Source: Ignavibacteria bacterium (GTDB lineage: Bacteria; Bacteroidota; Ignavibacteria; Tepidaquicellales; OLB5). From it: a stretch of DNA of 64,000 bases. Shown here one piece after another: positions 9,483 through 20,575 of the stretch (position 1 is the stretch's first letter; each line of letters opens with the position of its first letter). The position numbers were made by a program, and so were the translations under genes. A model generated the notes under the pieces. The model was not told the origin of the DNA. It did not search any database and was given only the letters and a program-made list of their open reading frames with translations. Where the stretch lies: contig JAIOIK010000138.1 in the NCBI GenBank assembly GCA_019912545.1, positions 1-64,000 of the forward strand. The letters run 5' to 3'.

Positions 9483-11963
9483 ATGATGGCATTATTTAAA
9501 ACCTCGGCAATTTTTATTTTTTCTCTGATGGTCCTGATTGCAGGGTTATCAAACCCATCGCTTAATGCTCAAACTAAATCTGGCGTTATTTCAGGTACTG
9601 TTATTGATAAGACTACAAGCGTTCCCATTGAAGGAGCTGATGTTACCTTGCACAGAACAAAAGACTCATCTTTGGTAAAGGGAACAAGCACTACCAATGA
9701 TGGTTCTTTCACCTTAAACGAAATTCCAAACGGCAATTACTTCCTGCGTTCAAATCTGGTTGGATACAACTTTGCAGTCGTAAGCGGTCTGAGTGTTACA
9801 GCCGATAATCAGAACATAACTTTGCAGCCGATAAAACTGATAACCGGCACTACTACAACAGAAGAGATAGTTGTTGAAAGCGAAAAGAGTTTCATAGAAT
9901 TCAAACCTGATAAAAAGGTTTTTAATGTTTCAAAAAATCTTGTGAGCCAGGGCGGAATGCTTATCGATCTGCTTAGGGAAATTCCCAGTGTAAACGTTGA
10001 CCAGGATGGCAATGTAAGCCTCCGCGGCGGAGAAGGCGTAAGGATATTAATCGATGGCAGGCCATTCGGACTGGAAGGACAGGGCAGAACTGCAATACTC
10101 GAACAAACTCCCGCAAGTGATGTTGAAAGTGTTGAGCTTATCACAAATCCTTCTGCAAAATATGAAGCAGAGGGTTCAGCCGGTATCATTAATATTGTGA
10201 TGAAAAAGAATCTTCAGCAGGGTATGGGATATACCGGAAATTTGGGACTTAACCTTGGTACAGGAGATAAATACAGCGGACAGTTCAGCCTCAGCTTAAG
10301 AAACGATAAGATCAATGTTTTCGGGAATTACAGTTATAATAACAGGAATATGACTTCATCCGGATTCAGCGACAGGATATACTATAATAACAGCCTGCTT
10401 AGCAGTATTGATGAGAACAGCACCGGAAGGATGCGAGGTAAATCACATAACGTAAAGCTTGGAATGGATTATTTTATCGATAATAAAAATACTCTTGGGC
10501 TTTCCTTCAATTACAGGAATAATAACCGTTCCAGGTCGGGGCTTGGAGAATATATAGAGTATGACTTAAACAATAACCCGGTTACGAATTATTTTTCAAA
10601 CAGCTTAAGTGATGATAAAGGCTCCAGTATTGATGCTAATTTGAACTACACTCTTAAATTTAAGAAACCGATGCAGGTGTTAACAGCGGACCTTTCTTAT
10701 TCAAGAGACGTTGACAATGACCTCAGCAATACTTCAAATACATATATTAATCCGGTTAACACCACTCCTCCGCAAAGATACGAGTATGAGAATGAAATAA
10801 ATAATTCATTTTCAGGAAAGCTTGATTATGTTCAGCCGTTTTCAAAAGATACAAAACTGGAAGCCGGGTATAAAGGTTCCTACAAGCAAAGGCAGGACGA
10901 TTACAGGGTAGATAACTTTGATTATACAACTAACCATTTCGTTACAGATTACAACCAGTCGAACAACTTCATTTACAAAGAGCAGATCCACGGATTGTAT
11001 GGAATATTTACAAGCAAGATAAAGAATTTCGGATACTCGCTCGGAGCAAGGATTGAGCAGACCTTTGTAAAAGGCGAGCTGCAAACTACCGGGCAGAACT
11101 TCAGCAGGAATTATATAGATATTTTCCCAAGCGCAAGTATTTCACAGAAAATTACAAATAATACGGAAATACAGCTAAGCTATTCACGCCGAGTAAACAG
11201 GCCAAGGATGGGGCAGTTAAATCCTTTTAGATCAACTTCTTTTGGCAATACAAATAATTACTCCGAAGGTAACCCGAATCTTAACCCTGAGTTTACCGAT
11301 TCATATGAGCTCAGCTTTATTCAATTCCTGCCGTGGGCAACCATTACACCAAGTGTATTTTATCGCTATACCAAAGATGAAATTGCAAGGACAAGAACAC
11401 TGATAGATAGTGTTTCAACTCTTTCTACATTTGTAAATTATAACAGTTCGCGCTCATACGGCGGAGAGCTGATAGTTAATCTTCAGCCGGTTGATATGAT
11501 GAGCCTGAACGGGACTTTCAGCTATTTCAGAAGAGAAGTTGACGCCACAAATCTGCAATCCGGTTTGAGCAACAAAGGTGATTCATGGACTGCAAGAGCA
11601 ATGTCAACTTTTAAACTGCCTGCAGATCTTAATTTACAGATGTCTTACTTCTATTCAGGCAGAAGAGTATCAGCACAGGGTATATTTGAACCTATACAGA
11701 TGTTTGATGCCGCTGTTAAAAAAGATTTCTTCGGCAAGAAACTAAGCGTAACATTTAAAGTAAGCGACCTGTTTGACCAGGCTAAATTCAGGTACAATTT
11801 CTTTGATCCTTCATTTTCCGAAACTTCCGAAAGAAGCCGTGACTCAAGGACTTTCTTTCTTAACTTAAGCTATAACTTCGGCCAGCAGGATAAGAAACAG
11901 GATAAGAGGAAAAGAGGAAATAACGAAAACGAACCGGAAGACGATGACGGTTACGGATTCTAA
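9483..11963 (+). CDS. Outer-membrane TonB-dependent receptor family with N-terminal carboxypeptidase-regulatory-like domain
   Basis: GVISGTVIDKTTSVPIEGADVTL..., plug LLREIPSVNVDQDGNVSLRGGEGVRILIDGRP, beta-barrel with C-terminal LNLSYNFG. Confidence 0.9.
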   Translation: MMALFKTSAIFIFSLMVLIAGLSNPSLNAQTKSGVISGTVIDKTTSVPIEGADVTLHRTKDSSLVKGTSTTNDGSFTLNEIPNGNYFLRSNLVGYNFAVVSGLSVTADNQNITLQPIKLITGTTTTEEIVVESEKSFIEFKPDKKVFNVSKNLVSQGGMLIDLLREIPSVNVDQDGNVSLRGGEGVRILIDGRPFGLEGQGRTAILEQTPASDVESVELITNPSAKYEAEGSAGIINIVMKKNLQQGMGYTGNLGLNLGTGDKYSGQFSLSLRNDKINVFGNYSYNNRNMTSSGFSDRIYYNNSLLSSIDENSTGRMRGKSHNVKLGMDYFIDNKNTLGLSFNYRNNNRSRSGLGEYIEYDLNNNPVTNYFSNSLSDDKGSSIDANLNYTLKFKKPMQVLTADLSYSRDVDNDLSNTSNTYINPVNTTPPQRYEYENEINNSFSGKLDYVQPFSKDTKLEAGYKGSYKQRQDDYRVDNFDYTTNHFVTDYNQSNNFIYKEQIHGLYGIFTSKIKNFGYSLGARIEQTFVKGELQTTGQNFSRNYIDIFPSASISQKITNNTEIQLSYSRRVNRPRMGQLNPFRSTSFGNTNNYSEGNPNLNPEFTDSYELSFIQFLPWATITPSVFYRYTKDEIARTRTLIDSVSTLSTFVNYNSSRSYGGELIVNLQPVDMMSLNGTFSYFRREVDATNLQSGLSNKGDSWTARAMSTFKLPADLNLQMSYFYSGRRVSAQGIFEPIQMFDAAVKKDFFGKKLSVTFKVSDLFDQAKFRYNFFDPSFSETSERSRDSRTFFLNLSYNFGQQDKKQDKRKRGNNENEPEDDDGYGF

Positions 11964-11985
11964 TATGAAAAAATACTGCAAAATG

Positions 11986-12017
11986 AACTGCCTTAGAATT
12001 TAAGGCAGTTTTTTTTG
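11986..12017 (+). terminator. Rho-independent terminator after the TonB-dependent receptor
   Basis: AACTGCCTTAGAATTTAAGGCAGTTTTTTTTG. Confidence 0.85.
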
Positions 12018-12215
12018 TTACTGATTTCCACCCGCCTGTACCTGTTAAATCCCTTCCAATTTTCATCATAAAAAGCGTTTTTTTCACTAAAATAACTAAT
12101 GCATTCACCATTAGTAGGATTTATTGGTCAAATTCAACAATTATTGGATTTCAACTGCCTGGTTTTGTGATTATCTTTGTATGGGAATCATAAATTAGAA
12201 AAGAGGATCCTTGTT

Positions 12216-12629
12216 TTGACACTACTTGAGTTATGTTATATCAAACCCGAACAAATCTTACTCGATTCAACCAATTGCCTTGTAAGAGCTCACCTGCCAC
12301 ATTATGAAAAATTCCGGAAAGATGGAATTCACGATAGATTTTCAAATCTTTTGCAGGCTCTCACAAAATGCATAGAAGTTAACTCCTGCACTGATATGCT
12401 TACTTATATGAATAAGCTATCGGATGAAAGATTTATCATGGGATTTGAGCTGCAGGAAGTACAAACTGCTATAAATATATTTGAAGAATCAATGTGGAAG
12501 AGCATTGCCGAATTTGTTGATCAGGATAAACAATTTGCCGCAATGAAACTGGTTACATGCATACTTGGCAAGGCAAAAGAAGAACTAACAGGCGAGTATG
12601 CCCTGTTAAGCAGGTCTGATACTTTTTAA
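12216..12629 (+). CDS. Hypothetical helical protein, possibly RsbRD-N-like sensor domain (ORF open from 12177)
   Basis: HLPHYEKFRKDGIHDRFSNLLQAL...ERFIMGFELQEVQTAINIFEESMWKSI. The TTG at 12177 overlaps a TATCTTTG promoter motif, so a start near 12216 is preferred. Confidence 0.5.
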   Translation: MTLLELCYIKPEQILLDSTNCLVRAHLPHYEKFRKDGIHDRFSNLLQALTKCIEVNSCTDMLTYMNKLSDERFIMGFELQEVQTAINIFEESMWKSIAEFVDQDKQFAAMKLVTCILGKAKEELTGEYALLSRSDTF

Positions 12630-12662
12630 ACAGTACCGGGCAATAGGATAATTTGCAAAATG

Positions 12663-12693
12663 GCTGCCATTAAATGCTGGCAGCTTTTTTTTG
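12663..12693 (+). terminator. Rho-independent terminator
   Basis: GCTGCCATTAAATGCTGGCAGC followed by T run. Confidence 0.85.
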
Positions 12694-12771
12694 TCTCGAT
12701 TTATTATATTTCATTAATCATTTCAAAAACATATTTTTGCAAATTACATTTCTGTAAACTTAATTTCATTT

Positions 12772-14049
12772 ATGAATCATTTCTACATAAAAGATAACAG
12801 GCTTTACGCAGAGAATTTCCTGGTTGAAGATCTGGCCAAAGAATTTGGCACTCCATTATATTTATACAGCAAAAACCAGATCTTGCGGAATTACAGGGAA
12901 ATTAACCAGCCGCTTGTAAACTCAAAGCTGGATTTTATAAATTGCTATGCTATTAAAGCTAATTCAAATCCGGAAATACTTAAGCTACTTGCAGAAGAAG
13001 GCGCGGGAGCCGAGATCGCTTCCGGCGGAGAGCTTTATCTTGCGCTGAAATTCGGTTACTTAAGGAATAAGATCACTTTTACAGGAGTAGGGAAAACCGA
13101 TGAAGAGATTGAATATGCGCTCAGAGAAAATATTTTTAACTTTACAGTTGAATCTCTGCAGGAAATTAAAGTTATCAGCGAAATAGCTCACAATCTTGGT
13201 GTGATCGCAAGAATTTCTGTCAGGGTTAATCCTGATATAGATGCAAAGACACATCCTTACATTACAACAGGAATGAAGGAAAACAAATTCGGTATTGATA
13301 GCAAAGATATTATGAATGTATTCAAAACTGCCAGCGAACTGCCGAATATTGATGTCATTGGAATTCATTCTCATATAGGTTCACAGATAACGGAAGTTGA
13401 TCCGTATATCGAAGCGATAAAATATCTTGGTGATCTTATCGAAAAAGTTGAAAAGAGCGGTGTAAACATCCGCTACCTTAATTTCGGCGGCGGTTTTGGC
13501 GTTCAGTACAAAAATATTTTAACTCACCGTTATATCCCTTCAGAAGTTGACGAGATCGGAAGATACTCGCCCCTGGGAGAACACATTGAATCTGTAATAA
13601 AATTACTCAGTTCATATAATAAAAAACTGATAATCGAGCCCGGCCGCTCTTTGGTCGCAAATGCAGGAATTCTCGTCGGCAAGGTGTTATATACAAAACA
13701 GGGAGAACTCAAGAAATTCATAATTACAGATACCGGTATGAATGACCTTATGCGTCCATGCCTTTACCAGGCATATCACCAGGTAGTGCCGTTAAATCTT
13801 AAAGATACGGGTTTTGAGACTGTTGATATTGTAGGCCCGGTTTGCGAAACTTCCGACTTTTTGGCAACAAAACGCAGCATTCAGCATATGGAGCGTGGTG
13901 ACCGTTTTGCTGTAATGACAACAGGCGCTTACGGTTATTCGCTTTCATCTAACTATAATGCAAGGCTTCGACCTGCAGAAATACTTGTTGATGGCGATAA
14001 GTATTACAAGATCCGCGAAAGAGAAAAAGTTGAAGAACTGCATTATTGA
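12772..14049 (+). CDS. lysA: Diaminopimelate decarboxylase
   Basis: YAIKANSN, GIHSHIGSQI, NFGGGFG, EPGRSLVANAG, GPVCETSDFLA. Confidence 0.95.
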   Translation: MNHFYIKDNRLYAENFLVEDLAKEFGTPLYLYSKNQILRNYREINQPLVNSKLDFINCYAIKANSNPEILKLLAEEGAGAEIASGGELYLALKFGYLRNKITFTGVGKTDEEIEYALRENIFNFTVESLQEIKVISEIAHNLGVIARISVRVNPDIDAKTHPYITTGMKENKFGIDSKDIMNVFKTASELPNIDVIGIHSHIGSQITEVDPYIEAIKYLGDLIEKVEKSGVNIRYLNFGGGFGVQYKNILTHRYIPSEVDEIGRYSPLGEHIESVIKLLSSYNKKLIIEPGRSLVANAGILVGKVLYTKQGELKKFIITDTGMNDLMRPCLYQAYHQVVPLNLKDTGFETVDIVGPVCETSDFLATKRSIQHMERGDRFAVMTTGAYGYSLSSNYNARLRPAEILVDGDKYYKIREREKVEELHY

Positions 14050-14071
14050 TAAGGTTCTTGATCTTAACAAG

Positions 14072-16258
14072 GTGACCTTAAGTGTCAATACTCTATTATT
14101 ATTGTCAAAAGCAATACAACTCGCCGTTGCATTGCTTTTTTTCATTCTCCCGGTAACAAACACTTTTTCACAGGAGCTAACTTTTGATTACATTTTCCAG
14201 GATACAAACATTATTAATCCGCGCCCGTCATTAAAGTTTATTAACACCGCATCATCAAAGATATATTACTATGCTGATGATGATTTTGACGGCACCCTAA
14301 GTACTTTTGATCAAAATTATATTACAGGAGAAACATACAAATATTCAGATACAGGTGATTCTCCATCAGAATATGTTATTCTTCCAAATGGCAATGCATT
14401 ATCTGTAATAAAGGGAGAAGTATATTTATCCCGCAACTTTACAACAAGCCGTGAATTTTCGCGTGACCTGCAATTAACATTTACAGATGAATATGAATAC
14501 TCACCGGAGGTAATTGGTAATTTCGCGATTTACAGAAGAAGCGGCAATTATTATATGGTAAGGTATGATTCTCTTAAGTCATTAACGAAAGAAATTCCCT
14601 TAACAAATGACGAATCCGATTCAATCTCATACCAGTTGATATCTTACTACTACAATTTCCCTGATACTTCAAAAACAGTTTTGAGGCTCGCCTTTGCAAG
14701 ATATGACAATTCCTCCAAACACGATGTTATTTTTCCGGATTATAATGACATATACGTAAAGGTCGGCAAACAGAAAAGAGGCTATTCCAAAGTAAAGCTT
14801 CTTGAAATGGAAATACGAATTGCGGGGAAGGATTCCCTTGCCCGGATAGTGAACGAGATCACTTATCCTGATTCCATAAGATATTCAACCAATTCTGCAA
14901 TTTATTCACCAGACGGAGAAGAACTGATATTTGATGTCGAAACTCTGAACCGAAAGACAAGAAAGATTTTCAGTTATAATATCACTAACAAAGGAATTGA
15001 AGAAATTTACACAGAATCAGATTCTGCATGGTATGAAAGACATAATAATTCAACCAGGTTTGTTAATGACGATGAGATATTATTCGAATCTGAAGTTTCC
15101 GGTTACAATAATTTGTACTGTATCAAAAAAGACGGTTCCGGATTCAGGAAATTAGCCGGAGGCGAATATACTATCACCGAATCCGCGTTTGACAGAAAGA
15201 ATGGAATTATTTATTTTGCAGCAAATAAAGAGCATCCGTATGAATATTTCATTTACAAAACTGATTTATCAGGCTCCCCTCCTGTTCAATTGACAAGTGA
15301 CAGCGGAGATGTAGAAGAACTTAGATTATCGGATGACGGCAAATATTTATTTTACCAGCAATCATACATTAACAAACCTGATGAATTATACCAGTTAGAT
15401 CTTGAATCCGTCACATCTAGAAGAATAACATTCACAATATCACCAAAATTTTCGGAAATAAACTGGCGCATTCCCGAGCTTATTACATTCCAAAACGAAG
15501 AAGACGCTCAAACCATTTATGCGTTTGTTTATAAGCCAAAGGACTACGACCCCAAAAAAAAGTATCCGCTTATTTGCTTTGCGCATGGCGCCGGATACTT
15601 GCAGAATGTGACGTATGGATTCAGCCCCTACCGCGATAATTTCATGACAAATACATTTCTGACCGATCAGGGATTCATAGTGCTTGATGTTGATTACCGA
15701 GGAAGCATGGGTTATGGCAGGGATTTCCGCACGAAAACCTATGAAAATATGGGATATTGGGAAGTTTCAGATTACATAAGCGGAGTAAATTATCTTTCTT
15801 CACAAGGTATAATAAATAAAAATAAAGTTGGCATTTATGGCGGAAGCTATGGCGGATTTATAACCTTAATGGCAATGTTCCAGCATGGTGAAGTTTTCAA
15901 GTGCGGCGTGGCGCTAAGAGCTGTTGCAAGCTGGCTGAATTATTACAGAAGCAATAAATGGTTCATTGTCCCTAGACTTGGTGATCTGGATAAAGATGAT
16001 GTTGAAGATATATACAAAAATTCCTCTCCCGTAACTTATGCAGCAGGGCTTTCTGGTCCGCTGCTGCTGACTCACGGAATGCTTGATGATAATGTTTTCT
16101 TTCAGGATATGGTTCAATTGACCCAAAAGCTAATTGACTTGAAGAAAGATTTTGAAGTTATGATTTACCCGAAAGAAAATCACAGTTTTTATAAGCAGAC
16201 AAGCTGGCTTGATCAGTACAAGCGCATTTGGAAGTTTTTTGAGAAAAATTTGAAGTAA
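14072..16258 (+). CDS. S9-family prolyl oligopeptidase-like peptidase with signal peptide
   Basis: GIYGGSYGGF active-site Ser; DYRGSMGYGRDF; HGMLDDNVFF. GTG start at 14072 proposed because the ORF-track start overlaps lysA. Confidence 0.85.
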   Translation: MTLSVNTLLLLSKAIQLAVALLFFILPVTNTFSQELTFDYIFQDTNIINPRPSLKFINTASSKIYYYADDDFDGTLSTFDQNYITGETYKYSDTGDSPSEYVILPNGNALSVIKGEVYLSRNFTTSREFSRDLQLTFTDEYEYSPEVIGNFAIYRRSGNYYMVRYDSLKSLTKEIPLTNDESDSISYQLISYYYNFPDTSKTVLRLAFARYDNSSKHDVIFPDYNDIYVKVGKQKRGYSKVKLLEMEIRIAGKDSLARIVNEITYPDSIRYSTNSAIYSPDGEELIFDVETLNRKTRKIFSYNITNKGIEEIYTESDSAWYERHNNSTRFVNDDEILFESEVSGYNNLYCIKKDGSGFRKLAGGEYTITESAFDRKNGIIYFAANKEHPYEYFIYKTDLSGSPPVQLTSDSGDVEELRLSDDGKYLFYQQSYINKPDELYQLDLESVTSRRITFTISPKFSEINWRIPELITFQNEEDAQTIYAFVYKPKDYDPKKKYPLICFAHGAGYLQNVTYGFSPYRDNFMTNTFLTDQGFIVLDVDYRGSMGYGRDFRTKTYENMGYWEVSDYISGVNYLSSQGIINKNKVGIYGGSYGGFITLMAMFQHGEVFKCGVALRAVASWLNYYRSNKWFIVPRLGDLDKDDVEDIYKNSSPVTYAAGLSGPLLLTHGMLDDNVFFQDMVQLTQKLIDLKKDFEVMIYPKENHSFYKQTSWLDQYKRIWKFFEKNLK

Positions 16259-16314
16259 TACATTGAATCAAGGAATATTAACTTATGAATCAATGAACAA
16301 ATTGTTAACCAGTG

Positions 16315-16542
16315 TTATGCTTTTTTAGGTTCAAGTGCATATGCTGTTACTTCTGATTCAAATCCGCAGGTTTTATGTGTACCATCACAAAAAGGCTTTT
16401 TGCTGCTTTGGCCGCATCTGCAAAGAGCTATTGTTGTTCTGCCTGCAAGATCATACTTATTCCCGCTTGCATCGTAAAGTTCAAAATCATCTCCTTCGAT
16501 CCTGTAACTACTATTCCTCGTTGCTGTAATTTTTGTTGTCAT
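16315..16542 (-). CDS. CDGSH iron-sulfur domain protein
   Basis: CRCGQSSKKPFCDGTH. Confidence 0.9.
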   Translation of the reverse strand: MTTKITATRNSSYRIEGDDFELYDASGNKYDLAGRTTIALCRCGQSSKKPFCDGTHKTCGFESEVTAYALEPKKA

Positions 16543-16557
16543 AATATTGAATCAATT

Positions 16558-16995
16558 TTATTTATTAACAAATATTGGCGTGCCATCCTTTACAACAGAC
16601 CATAACTCTTCGATCTCTTTGTTTTTCACAGCAATGCAGCCATCGGTCCAATCTGTGCTCACATAGTAATCTTCAAGAAATTTGGTATAATTCGGCAAGC
16701 CGTGTATCATTATGTCTCCTCCTGGCGAGAATCCTTGATTTTCAGCATTGAGTTTATCTCGTTCATTTGGATATGAAATTCTCAATGACAAGTGATACTT
16801 ACTGCTTGGATTTCTGCCATTAATAATATACAGTCCCTCCGGTGTTTTTTTATCACCTTCTTTTTCTTTGTGACCCAAAGGATTCTTGCCCAAAGAAACA
16901 TGATATGATTTGAGCAACTTCCCATTTTCATATAATTCCATAATCCGCTTTTCCTTAAAAACTACTATAGAGTCGGCTATGGTTCCTGCGGGCAA
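16558..16995 (-). CDS. L,D-transpeptidase (YkuD-like); N-terminal TM anchor probably encoded upstream to about 17109
   Basis: IMIHGLPNYTKF...TDGCIAVKNKEIEELW. Confidence 0.88.
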   Translation of the reverse strand: MPAGTIADSIVVFKEKRIMELYENGKLLKSYHVSLGKNPLGHKEKEGDKKTPEGLYIINGRNPSSKYHLSLRISYPNERDKLNAENQGFSPGGDIMIHGLPNYTKFLEDYYVSTDWTDGCIAVKNKEIEELWSVVKDGTPIFVNK

Positions 16996-17171
16996 TGGAG
17001 CTTGCTCAACCGAATTTTCTCTAGCTGGGAAAAGAACAAAATAAGCTATTGTAGCTGCTAAAGCCAGTGAAATTAAAGAAATTGTTATAATCTTAATTAG
17101 CCTGATAATTCTCCTTACTCCTCATTTGCATATTCCTTCCCAAACTAAAGTTTAGGAGGGAAAAGCAAACA

Positions 17172-18791
17172 TCAATCCCTCTCGCCAAGCAATTTCACTA
17201 CTTTTTCACAGTTTCCTTCTGCCCTGCTTAAGATCTCTTCGCCTTCTTTCAAAACAGAAGATTTATATTTGTCATCTGTGATCTGCGGCATATTTATTTT
17301 CACATTCTGGAACGCGCCCCAAATTCCTGTTTCAAGTGATTTAGCACCAACTGCCAAATCGCTTGCCGAATTAATATTCCCAATCTTTGCGAGTTCAATC
17401 ATGCTTTCCCAGCAGGCATCTGAGAACTTCATCACGCTAAGTGGAACATTTATAGCCTTCTTCAGTCCTTCCTGCATTTTTTCTTCACGCAATGTTTTTT
17501 CTGCAGTTGTTTCTTTCGGAAGCTTCATTGCCGACATATAATCATTAAATGCATTCGTATCTGCATCTATCATAGGAATAAGTATTTTCATGTTTTCATT
17601 CAGCGGAGCTATAAGCCTTCTCATATCTTTATCAAGATGCTCGAATTTTTTGTTCCCATAGCTCATCCAGCCCATCATTGCTCCAAGTGCAGCACCAAGT
17701 GCTGCGATAAGTGCCGATACACTTCCCCCGCCCGGCGCTGAAGTACGCGTACCGACAAGTTCTACAAAATCACGCACCGTTAATGATGCAAGCGGTTCAG
17801 TATTACTTTCACGGATCATGTATTCAATTATTCTTTTATCGGGATTGAACGGCGAGACAGAATTAAGCCCAAGCCTTTCGACAACAAGTCTTATCTTCTG
17901 TTTTTCATCCAGAATAAACAGATTTTCTTTCTTTATGTAATATTCTGCCGCAAGTAACATTGCTTCAAGCGGTATTAAACCAACAAGTTCACTTCCCGCT
18001 GCCGCAAGATTCATATCCTTAGCATCATTTGTGCACTCTTCAAATACAATATGCGGCGGAGTTATCTTATAATTATCAAGATTTATTGAAACCTGTGCCA
18101 TATTGTATTCATCTACATACCATCCGATTGCTTTTATTGCTTTCAGTCTGCCCGGTTCTTTAGGTCCCCTGCCCTGCTCGCGAATGTTTAAAGCAATTTT
18201 ATGAGCTTGCTCTTTTGTTCCGAGGATGTTTACATTGTATGCAATCAAGAAGAACCTTGCACCGGTGACTGTAGCACCGGATTTAGCGTTGAATTCCTGC
18301 GGACCGAAATCAGGTTTCCATTCTTTCTTTGATATTTTATCTTTTATCCCTTCATACTCGCCCGCACGTATTTGGCTAAGTGACTTACGGTTGGGATTAT
18401 TGGATGCTTCTTCGTAAAGATAAACCGGAACTCCAAGCTCTTCACCCACGCGCTTGCCAAACTGCTTTGAACATTCCACACAATCTTCTGTTGTAACACC
18501 CGCAACCGGCACAAAAGGCACAACATCAACAGCTCCCATTCTTGGATGAGCACCGGAGTGCTTCGACATATCTATCAATTCATAAGCAGTCTTCGCGAAT
18601 TGAAAAGCGGCTTCCACAACTGAATCCGGGTCGCCTACAAAGGTAAATACAGTACGGTTTGTGGATTTACCCGGGTCAACATCGAGCAAAGTTACTCCAT
18701 CAACTGCCCGTACCGCATCGCTGCATGCGTTGATTATCTTCTCATCTCTTCCCTCAGAGATATTGGGCACACATTCTATGATTTTTCGCAT
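17172..18791 (-). CDS. ftcD: Glutamate formimidoyltransferase fused to formimidoyltetrahydrofolate cyclodeaminase
   Basis: IIECVPNISEGRD, HSGAHPRMGAVDVVPFVP; C-terminal SAPGGGSVSALIAALGAALGAMM. Confidence 0.95.
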   Translation of the reverse strand: MRKIIECVPNISEGRDEKIINACSDAVRAVDGVTLLDVDPGKSTNRTVFTFVGDPDSVVEAAFQFAKTAYELIDMSKHSGAHPRMGAVDVVPFVPVAGVTTEDCVECSKQFGKRVGEELGVPVYLYEEASNNPNRKSLSQIRAGEYEGIKDKISKKEWKPDFGPQEFNAKSGATVTGARFFLIAYNVNILGTKEQAHKIALNIREQGRGPKEPGRLKAIKAIGWYVDEYNMAQVSINLDNYKITPPHIVFEECTNDAKDMNLAAAGSELVGLIPLEAMLLAAEYYIKKENLFILDEKQKIRLVVERLGLNSVSPFNPDKRIIEYMIRESNTEPLASLTVRDFVELVGTRTSAPGGGSVSALIAALGAALGAMMGWMSYGNKKFEHLDKDMRRLIAPLNENMKILIPMIDADTNAFNDYMSAMKLPKETTAEKTLREEKMQEGLKKAINVPLSVMKFSDACWESMIELAKIGNINSASDLAVGAKSLETGIWGAFQNVKINMPQITDDKYKSSVLKEGEEILSRAEGNCEKVVKLLGERD

Positions 18792-19236
18792 AAGTTTAGA
18801 ATATTTTTGAATATATCTTACAAAGTTAGCATTTTAAAATGAATGTTTAAATGTAAGATTTTTTCAGGAATTCAGGGCAGATTCAAATCACAATGACTCT
18901 TTACTCCAGCAACAGGGATAAAAAAAGATACCCTGCTATTACTAACAAGGTATCGGGAGAAAAAATGAAAATTTTATAATTTCATTTTACTTTTTCAGCC
19001 AATTTGGTTGGGCAGAAAACTCTATTAAAGCTATTTACTTTATTGTCAAATTACTCATGTTCACTAATTTACACAACTAAGTTAACTTTACTTACAATAT
19101 ATGTAAATAACGTGATTAGGTGAGATTCAAATTAAATTGTTATGAAAATGAGAATTTTTATGAACTCTGGGTTGTTTTTTGGCAAATAACTCAACTTTTA
19201 TGACAGTAAATGAACGCCAATTTGTTAAAATTACAT

Positions 19237-20481
19237 TCAAAAAGGGTTGTTATGAATAACTTCGCCTCGTTTTATGACATATTCAAGCTGGCTAACTCCA
19301 AAATGATACAGAATATCTTTATAGTTAGGGGTATCAAAGATCAGTACATCGCCTTGCTTGCCTGTTTCAATACTGCCAATATTGTGCGAAACTCCAAGCG
19401 CCGCCGCAGCATTTATTGTTACTGCATTAATTGTCTCTTCAACATTCATTTTCAATAATTGTACTGCCATACTCATAACAAGCTGGATATTCTCGCTCAT
19501 TGCGCTGCCTGGATTAAAATCAGTTGCGATCGCAACCGGGATCTTATTTTCAATCAGCTTTCTTGCCGGAGCGTAAGGAATATCCAGGAAGTAAGAAACA
19601 GATGGCAGCAGGCATGCAATAGTATCATTACCTTTCATTGCATTAATATCTTTTGATGTCATGACCTCAAGATGATCTACTGAAATTGCACCGCAACTGA
19701 GTGCTGCCTGCACGCCCCCGATTGAATAAAACTGGTTAGTATGTAATTTAGGGATAAGGCTAAACTTCATTCCCTGCCGGAATATTTTTTCTGTCTGTGC
19801 CGGAGAAAAATAATCCTTCTCGCAAAATGCATCTATAAATGTTGCAAGATTTTTTTTGGCTATCATTGGTATCATTTCATATAATATCTCATCAATATAC
19901 TCATCTTTGGTTTTATCTTTTGGGAATGCATGTGCGCCAAGAAAAGTAGAATAAACATCAACAGGCATTATATGATTAAGTTTACTTATAACTTCAAGCA
20001 TCTTGATCTCTGTGGCGGTATCAAGTCCATAGCCTGACTTGGCTTCGATTGTTGTAACTCCGAAACCGATGGATGAATCCACTCGTTTTTCAGCAAGCCT
20101 TAGAAGTTCATTCCTGGAAGCCTTTCTAACTGCTTCTACAGTGCTGAGTATCCCACCGCCTTTTTTTGCAATTCGTTCATATGAACTCCCTTTTATCCGC
20201 ATTGAATACTCATCTGCCCTATCGCCTGCAAACACCAAATGCGTATGGGAATCAATAAATCCCGGAAGAACAGTTTTATTCTTTGCATTTATCTTCAAAA
20301 TATGTTTTTTTTTGAGCACAACAGGCAGTTTCTTGCCGATCCACTTTATTCTTCCGTTTTCTATATATACCGAAGAATTAATAAGCAGCCCGATCTCTGA
20401 CTGATGTTCTCCGGCTTTGAATTTCCTGCCGCGTGTATGGCAGGTCACAACCTGGCTTGCATTTTCTATAAGTATATTCAT
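19237..20481 (-). CDS. hutI: Imidazolonepropionase
   Basis: PGFIDSHTHLVFAGDRADEY, EAKSGYGLD, PVAIATDFNPGS. Start placed at MNILIENAS. Confidence 0.94.
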   Translation of the reverse strand: MNILIENASQVVTCHTRGRKFKAGEHQSEIGLLINSSVYIENGRIKWIGKKLPVVLKKKHILKINAKNKTVLPGFIDSHTHLVFAGDRADEYSMRIKGSSYERIAKKGGGILSTVEAVRKASRNELLRLAEKRVDSSIGFGVTTIEAKSGYGLDTATEIKMLEVISKLNHIMPVDVYSTFLGAHAFPKDKTKDEYIDEILYEMIPMIAKKNLATFIDAFCEKDYFSPAQTEKIFRQGMKFSLIPKLHTNQFYSIGGVQAALSCGAISVDHLEVMTSKDINAMKGNDTIACLLPSVSYFLDIPYAPARKLIENKIPVAIATDFNPGSAMSENIQLVMSMAVQLLKMNVEETINAVTINAAAALGVSHNIGSIETGKQGDVLIFDTPNYKDILYHFGVSQLEYVIKRGEVIHNNPF

Positions 20482-20575
20482 ATCACAAATATAGTTTAAG
20501 AAAGATTTAAATAATAAACTCATTTGCATACTTAATATTAACAGCTAATTATTATGTTTAAATGATTAATTACTA

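Noticed and set aside
18840-19230. Possible ncRNA or riboswitch between ftcD and hutI
   Set aside because: AT-rich with only weak stems; nothing recognisable.
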